Source: Tragulus kanchil (Eukaryota; Chordata; Mammalia; Artiodactyla; Tragulidae). Taken from it: a stretch of DNA of 64,000 bases. The stretch's first letter is position 1. Every line of letters begins with the position of its first letter. Shown here piece by piece: positions 58,422 through 64,000 of this stretch. The notes under the pieces are model-generated. The model did not search any database. It saw only the letters and a program-made list of their open reading frames with translations, and was not told where the DNA came from. The translations under genes and the position numbers were made by a program. The stretch covers positions 36,819,874 to 36,883,873 of the forward strand of contig JAIOJX010000003.1 in the NCBI GenBank assembly GCA_022376925.1. The letters are read 5' to 3'.

Positions 58422-58527
58422 TTGTCGTTCAGTCACTAAGTCATGTCTGACTCGGACACCCCATGGACTGCAGCACGCCAGGCTCCCTTGTCCTCGGCTC
58501 TCTCCTGGAGTTGTTCAAACCTCAGAT
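58422..58527 (-). mobile_element. BovB/Bov-A fragment
   Basis: GTCGTTCAGTCACTAAGTCA and CCCATGGACTGCAGCACGCC in minus orientation; about 105 bp. Confidence 0.8.
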
Positions 58528-58887
58528 CCTCCTACTCCATCATGCTATTACCATAACATGACCACCTGGTCCCGTGAAGAGGAGTAATATGAAATGGAAA
58601 ATGGACACTGATAAAATGGGCAAGATTGCAAGGGGAATAAGACAGGCTTCGCCGCCACGACTGTGCAGGGTAGACCCAGAGGGACCGGCTGCCATCTCCT
58701 TCAGGGGATGGGAATGGGGGAGAGTAGGGCGGAGGGGGCCAGCTGACAGCCTGCACCCTCCCCATTATGGAGGTAATTCGGTCCCAAGCCACCCTCTTCC
58801 CCTGCAGCCCTGGCCCGTGACAGAAGAACATAGTGGGGTACAGGACCTGGCCGTTTCTGCCCAAAGAATGGCTCTTTTCTGGGCCAT

Positions 58888-59141
58888 CGTTTTTATTTAT
58901 TTATTTACTTGGATGTGCTGGGTCTTCCTTTGTTGCAGTGCATGGGCTCTCATTGCTTTGGGTGGCTTTCTCTAGTTGCCATGAGTGAGGTCTATTTTAG
59001 GGCACATAGGTTCAGGAGTCGTGGCTCATGGACTTAGTTGCCCCACAGTATGTGGGATTCGAGTTCTGGACCAGGGATTGAACCCATGTCCATCACACTG
59101 ATGGGTGGATTTGAACCCGTGGACCACCTGGGACATCCCTT
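58888..59141 (-). mobile_element. Older Bov-tA SINE
   Basis: (TTTA)n start, GGGATTGAACCCATGTCC and a degenerate terminal CACCTGGGACATCCCT. It is more diverged than the other SINEs. Confidence 0.8.
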
Positions 59142-59235
59142 TCCTTGGCCATCGTTGCACTAGGCCTTGGCTAGCCTAGCTCAGGGAGATTCCTACAGCC
59201 CTGTTGCTGCCAGAGGCTTTTCCTACCCAGTACTG

Positions 59236-59415
59236 GTCTCACCTGGTAGCTCAGCTGGTAAAGAATCTGCCTACAATGCAGGAGACCCTGGTTCGATCTC
59301 TGGGTTGGGAAGATATCCTGGAGAAGGGAAAGGCTACCCACTCCAGGATTCTTGCCTGGAGGGGCCTGATGGGCTACAGTCCATGAGGTTGGACAGAGTC
59401 GGTCACGACTGAGCC
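59236..59415 (+). mobile_element. Bov-A2-type SINE
   Basis: CACCTGGTAGCTCAGCTGGT head, CTGGTTCGATCTC B box and GAGTCGGTCACGACTGAGCC end. Confidence 0.88.
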
Positions 59416-59926
59416 AGAAAATAAAAATAAAAACTCCTCCCTGTTCTGTCATAGAAGCCAAGCCTGAACCTCAGTCTGCAAGCTCTCCCTGTCCCCTCTG
59501 GCTCCCCCATCCCTTGACCTTTCACAGGCACCAGCCCCCACAGATTTCTTGCTTTTCTAACTTTATCTTGCCATCTGCTTGGCTGGTGGACACAGAAGGA
59601 GAATACATTTTGAGTGATACGGCTGCTTCACTTCACAAGTGACGTAAGGTAGCTTAGAAAAGAAAAGGGCATAGGCTGGAGAAAAGAAATGCTGGATGGA
59701 CTTACAGTCAAGAAAAATTGTGAAAGAAAAGTAAAGCCAAGGTTAGAGGTGAATGCACAGTAAATAACCATGCAGTCTTCCACAGTTGCTAGAGAGAAGG
59801 CCAGCGACTGCATGGTACATTTGTTAGCTCCCAAAGCAGGACAAAAAGCATGTCCAGTCATTCTGCTCTGTCTGAGTGCCCATTGCCTCAAACAGCAAAG
59901 CAAGTGTTTGAAGGGGGGATAAGTTT
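59416..59926. other. Intergenic, nothing recognised
   Basis: Unique sequence with short ORFs lacking recognisable similarity. Confidence 0.6.
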
Positions 59927-60207
59927 TTTTCTTTTTTTTTTTTAATTTTGGCCTTTTTTTTTAAAAATTTATTTACCCATTTCCATCCATCTCTACTCTT
60001 TGGCCTGTGTGGGCCTCCCATCGCAGTGGCCTCTCTCATTGCAGAGCACTGGCTCTGGACACACGTGCTCCAGAGCGCTGCCTGGTAATTGGACACACCG
60101 GTCCAGCCGCTCTGGGGCATGTAGGATCTTCCCGGGCCAGGGATAGAATCGGTGCCCTTTGCACTGCAAGGTGAACTCTTTACCCACTGGACCACCAGGG
60201 AAGCCCG
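59927..60207 (-). mobile_element. CHR/Bov-tA-type SINE
   Basis: Minus-strand copy from a T-rich start to CCACCAGGGAAGCCC, followed by a G-run. Confidence 0.9.
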
Positions 60208-60627
60208 GGGGGGATAAGTTTTGACAAGCACAAGTGGAAAGGGCATTCCCAGTAGAGTGTGTGGTGAAAAGAAAGGCGTGGCTATGTTCTGCTGAAGAGG
60301 AAGTAAGCTGTTTTGCTTCATTAATTCATTTAATAAAGAGTGGAGCACCTTCTATATCCACACTGGACACTGCATGCTCACGAGGATGTGTTCCCACTTG
60401 CTTAGTAACCACGACTTACGCGTAGAAAGTGCCTGATAAGTGAATGCTGTGAGTAAGTGCATACGTGAAGCCCTGGGCCAGGTGCTACGGAGGAGATGGC
60501 CACAGAGCACAAAGACAGAGCATGTGAGTAACATAATGTTATTACAAACCATAATCAACGTTTTCTAATAATAAGAGACAGTGTTTGTTGAAGGCTTCCA
60601 GCGGCCAGTCACTGTGCAATGCTTGCA
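60208..60627. other. Intergenic, nothing recognised
   Basis: Unique sequence between a minus SINE and the MLT1 relic. Confidence 0.6.
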
Positions 60628-61110
60628 TGGGGTGGACAGAATAATGATCCCCCAATACGGCCACATCTTAACTCCCGGGGGGTGAGACTATGTCACCTTA
60701 GGTGGCGAGAGGGACTCTGCAGATATGATTGAAGGTACAGACCTAGAGATGGAGGGCTTCCCTGGATTCGCCTGGTGGGCTCAATGGGATCCCAAGAGTC
60801 CTAATACGGGAAAGAGGAGGCGAGAGGAGACGCGGTGACAGACGCAGAGCTCGGACAGAGGCTTGAGGACCCACCACTGCTGGCGCTGACGATGGAGGAA
60901 GGGGCAGGGACCAAGGACGCAGGCAGCCGCTAGAAAGCTGGAAAAGGCAAGGAAACACGTTCCCACCCGGAGCCTCCAGAAGGAATGCAGTTCTGCCATC
61001 ACCTCGATTTCAGCCCATGTGAACTTCTGCCCCCTAAGCTGTGTACTACTAAAGTCGTGTTATTTCAAACCACTAAGTCTATGGTTCCAGGAAACACAGA
61101 GTGGCCCTCA
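60628..61110 (+). mobile_element. MLT1-type MaLR LTR relic
   Basis: Ordered old-LTR motifs: GACAGAATAATGATCCCCCA, GGTGGGCTCAATGGGATCCC, CACCTCGATTTCAGCCC and TTATTTCAAACCACTAAGTC. It is an ancient mammalian non-coding LTR. Confidence 0.7.
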
Positions 61111-62189
61111 CACGCATGATGACATTCTCATCTTCCTCAAACCTATTAACTCGTATTTTCTGGGAAAGGCCTGAGGACTTGAGAGTTCTTCCTCCTGATG
61201 GGGCAACTTCAGTCTCACAGAGGTTAAATAACTAGCTCAAGGTTTCATAAAGACTTGGTATCAAAAGACAAAGAATTTAAAATATCTCAGTAACATTTAA
61301 AATTGCTTGAGTATTGAACTGATGGTATTTGAATATACTAAGTTAATTAAAATGTTTAATATTAAAACAATTTCACCTGTCCCTTTTTAGTTTATTTTTC
61401 TTAAGTGTGAATTCTGGACATTTTAAAGTCATATATATGACTTACATATATTTCTAAATGAATCACACTGGCCTAGAATCTTGGTCTCAACTCTTTGGAT
61501 TTTGACTGCTTTTTTTTTTTCTTTGGCCACTTTTATTGGTCTTTCATTTGTCTGTTTTCATGCATCTTTGTTCTTTGGCCTGTGTGGGCCTCCCATCACA
61601 GTGGCCTCTCTTGTTGCAGAGCCCCAGCTCTGGGCACATGCGCTCCAGAGCTCCGGCTCGGTGATTGGACACAACAGTCCAGCCGCTCCGTGGCACGTGG
61701 GATCTTCCCAGGCCAGGGATCGAACCAGTGTCCCTTGAACTGCAAGGCGGTATCCTTACCCACTGAACCACCAGGGAAGCCCAACTGTTTGGATTTCATC
61801 ACTCATCTTTGGAGTTTTTTGAGTAGGAGACGTGCTTTAGGAATGCCTAAAGCAGATTTGAAGGTGGTCTGAAAGACACTGGCCTTGGAGGAGACCAGAC
61901 GGGAGACTCTGACTGTGTGGTCTCAGGAAGAGTTGATAGAAGTTCTTGTCCGTCTCAAGACAGACTACTTCCCTTCAGGGAGTCTACAGTCTAACCCTAG
62001 ACAAAGCTAAGATACAAAGAGACCGTCTGAAATAAAATAGTTTCAGTGGGCTAGTTCACCTGAGAGCAGTTTGCAGGAGTAACTCAGAGGAGAGAAGCGG
62101 GGTTGCTGAGATGAGACGCCATGGAGGCGTGGGCCTCACTTGGGGAGTTGGAGTCAGTGGTGTGAATAAGAGCAGTGTGAAAGTGCATG
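61111..62189. other. Intergenic, non-SINE parts
   Basis: 61111-61508 has a weak MIR-like core (CACAGAGGTTAAATAACTAG). 61784-62189 holds nothing recognised. The SINE 61509-61783 lies between. Confidence 0.5.
61509..61783 (-). mobile_element. CHR/Bov-tA-type SINE
   Basis: Minus-strand copy starting with a T-run and GGCCACTTTTATTGGTCTTT, ending CCACCAGGGAAGCCC. Confidence 0.9.
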
Positions 62190-62386
62190 TGTTCGTCGCT
62201 CATTTGAGTCTGACTCTTTGTGATCCCATGGACTATAGCCCACTCTGTATGGAATTCTCCAGGCACGTGTACTAAATGGGGTGGGTTGCCATTTCCTTCT
62301 CCCGGGGATCTTCCCCACCCAGGGGTCGAACCCACATCCCCTGTATTGCAGGCAGATTCTCTACCCTCTGAGCCACCAGGGAAGGC
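62190..62386 (-). mobile_element. Bov-A2-type SINE
   Basis: TTTGAGTCTGACTCTTTGTG, CCATGGACTATAGCCC and CTCTGAGCCACCAGGGAAGG in minus orientation. The last 75 bp recur at 63449-63525. Confidence 0.88.
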
Positions 62387-62399
62387 CGAGAGCAGCGCA

Positions 62400-62640
62400 G
62401 CTAACACTGACTGGGCACCAGATAAACGCCTCCAACGGATGGACGTGCTTGACGTCTGTCAACTCATTTAATTCCAGGGAGAATTCTATGTATGTGGTAG
62501 ACACTATGATAATAGCAATTATTATTGTGATTCCCATTTTACAGATGAAGAAACTGAAATACAAAGACATGTAGTCATTTGTCTGGACGTGCAGTAACGG
62601 AAGAACAATGTTCAAAACCTTCTCCACCCCTCGGGCAGCA
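62400..62640 (-). mobile_element. MIR-like relic
   Basis: CCCATTTTACAGATGAAGAA followed by ACTGAAATACAAAGACATG is the complement-strand MIR core. Repeated at 63538-63778. Confidence 0.6.
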
Positions 62641-63448
62641 GCTGGCACTGAGGAGTGGAGACTTGTCAGCTCTCAAGTTTGCAAGACCCAAGAAAGGCCT
62701 GAGGGCACGAGAGTCCTTTCTCCTGTGAGGAAATGCCAAACTCTTTTCCAGAGAGAAAGAGCTTTAGAAAAGGAGAGGAATTGGGAAAAGAAAAAAAGAG
62801 GTCAAAGAGTGGGAGAGAAACTGTGAACATCCTCCTTTCAACACTGGACAGTTTCTATCTCCTGTTCTGTGAACAGAGCTCCTGTTTCCTTTGAGAGGAG
62901 GCTCCCCATTCCTCGTAGGGTTTGTGATGTTGGTGAACCACAGAAGCTCAGGGGTCCTGGTATGATCTGGATCCTCTAGTTATAATCAAACTCCCTAATG
63001 AAAGCCCTCTTGACATCACCCCATTCACCTCTGAGGATTCTTCCTCACCTGCAGCCTGCATCTTCCCATCTCCTCCCCAGGACAGGTTTACTATATGTGC
63101 AACATGGCTCAAGTCTAGGATGCTGCACTATGTAATATAAACAGAAAGCGTGTCCTGTCATATTCTTTCACTCTCCAAAGAAACATTTACCCAGGCAGGA
63201 GCTGTTCCAGGAGCCCAGGAGCTGCGAGAACAAACCAAACTAAGACATATGGTGCTTATGATATCCAAGTTGAGATATTACACAACAGACACGCAATATA
63301 TAATATGCTAGGTGATACGTGCAAAAGGAGAAAGAGGACAGAGGGGCTCCAGAGTGATGTGATCACTGTTTGGTCCTGGTTTTGTTTAGTTTCTGGTTTT
63401 GGTAGTACATTGTTGAATTTGATTAATATTTCTTCTTGAATTTTTGCA
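62641..63448. other. Intergenic, nothing recognised
   Basis: Purine-rich then unique sequence. No exon or promoter of a following gene is visible. In mammals FBXL3 is expected further downstream. Confidence 0.55.
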
Positions 63449-64000
63449 TCTTCCCACCCAGGGGTCGAACCCACATCCCTGTATTGCAGGCAGATTCTCT
63501 ACCCTCTGAGCCACCAGGGAAGGCCGAGAGCAGCGCAGCTAACACTGACTGGGCACCAGATAAACGCCTCCAACGGATGGACGTGCTTGACGTCTGTCAA
63601 CTCATTTAATTCCAGGGAGAATTCTATGTATGTGGTAGACACTATGATAATAGCAATTATTATTGTGATTCCCATTTTACAGATGAAGAAACTGAAATAC
63701 AAAGACATGTAGTCATTTGTCTGGACGTGCAGTAACGGAAGAACAATGTTCAAAACCTTCTCCACCCCTCGGGCAGCAGCTGGCACTGAGGAGTGGAGAC
63801 TTGTCAGCTCTCAAGTTTGCAAGACCCAAGAAAGGCCTGAGGGCACGAGAGTCCTTTCTCCTGTGAGGAAATGCCAAACTCTTTTCCAGAGAGAAAGAGC
63901 TTTAGAAAAGGAGAGGAATTGGGAAAAGAAAAAAAGAGGTCAAAGAGTGGGAGAGAAACTGTGAACATCCTCCTTTCAACACTGGACAGTTTCTATCTCC

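Larger units (their letters stand above)
62308..64000. repeat. Redundant block 18 (offset 1138, junction near 63448)
   Basis: 62308-62860 repeats at 63449-64000, and the window ends inside the second copy. The right copy starts in the middle of a minus-strand Bov-A2 SINE. Confidence 0.9.

Noticed and set aside
58574..58975. 133-codon plus-strand ORF in the intergenic region
   Set aside because: Its 3' half runs through an old minus-strand Bov-tA SINE and the remainder has no recognised similarity.
1..64000. Regular repeated blocks as a CRISPR array, satellite or real exon-shuffling system
   Set aside because: Repeat units are about 1.1 kb, each occurs only twice (rarely three times), and different blocks share no sequence. 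The pattern is that of overlapping contigs.
51858..64000. 5' end of FBXL3, expected downstream of MYCBP2
   Set aside because: No CpG island promoter or F-box/LRR coding sequence is visible before the window ends; it is probably further downstream.

Overview
This is nuclear DNA from a pecoran (horned-type) ruminant. The evidence is GT-AG spliced exons in long AT-rich introns, BovB LINE sequence, dimeric Bov-A2 SINEs, many tRNA-Glu-derived CHR/Bov-tA-type SINEs, and BTLTR-like solo LTRs. There is no bacterial, viral or CRISPR content. Only one gene is recognisable: the 3' part of MYCBP2 (PAM/PHR1), on the + strand from the first exon at 1502 to the stop codon at 51158-51160, with a 3' UTR to about 51857. 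MYCBP2 is a giant neuronal ubiquitin ligase. Once redundant copies are set aside, 21 exons give one uninterrupted reading frame of 1053 codons plus stop, roughly the last quarter of the protein. In order they encode a linker, the DOC/APC10-like domain (x3-x6), a long helical region (x7-x12), B-box-like and other zinc-binding cysteine clusters (x13-x16), the RING finger (x16-x17) and the tandem-cysteine (TC) domain of the RING-Cys-relay mechanism (x18-x21). Residue numbers below count from the first residue encoded in this window (1-1053).

The dominant structural signal is not biological in appearance. Eighteen times in 64 kb, about 1.1 kb of sequence is immediately repeated (offsets 1077-1172 bp). 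The two copies are nearly identical, the junctions lie in unrelated sequence, and base errors and short scrambled stretches cluster at the junctions. Each event fits two neighbouring contigs that overlap by about 1.1 kb and were concatenated without merging. About 20 kb of the window is redundant, so the true locus is probably near 44 kb. Seven coding exons appear as second full-length or near-full-length copies and three more as truncated copies. These should not be read as exon duplications of the gene.

Region by region: 1-1144 is intron and an overlap copy. 1502-9620 holds exons x1-x6. 9621-19447 is a large intron built on an old minus-strand L1 with SINE insertions. 19448-29065 holds x7-x11, with a BovB LINE, an L1 fragment and nested SINEs. 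29066-42221 holds x12-x18. 42222-51160 holds x19-x21, with an L2 and another L1 fragment. 51161-51857 is the 3' UTR with an AATAAA signal. 51858-64000 is intergenic: SINEs, two minus-strand solo LTRs at 53.6-57.0 kb, an MLT1-type LTR and MIR/L2-like relics. No second gene was recognised there.

The enzyme appears functional: both relay cysteines and the catalytic Glu, Phe and His described for human MYCBP2 are present. The most interesting biology here is modest: a tandem splice donor at x6, an abundant SINE subfamily with a distinctive 3' end, inverted SINE pairs around small exons, Pumilio-type sites in the 3' UTR, and antisense-oriented LTR promoters just downstream of the gene.
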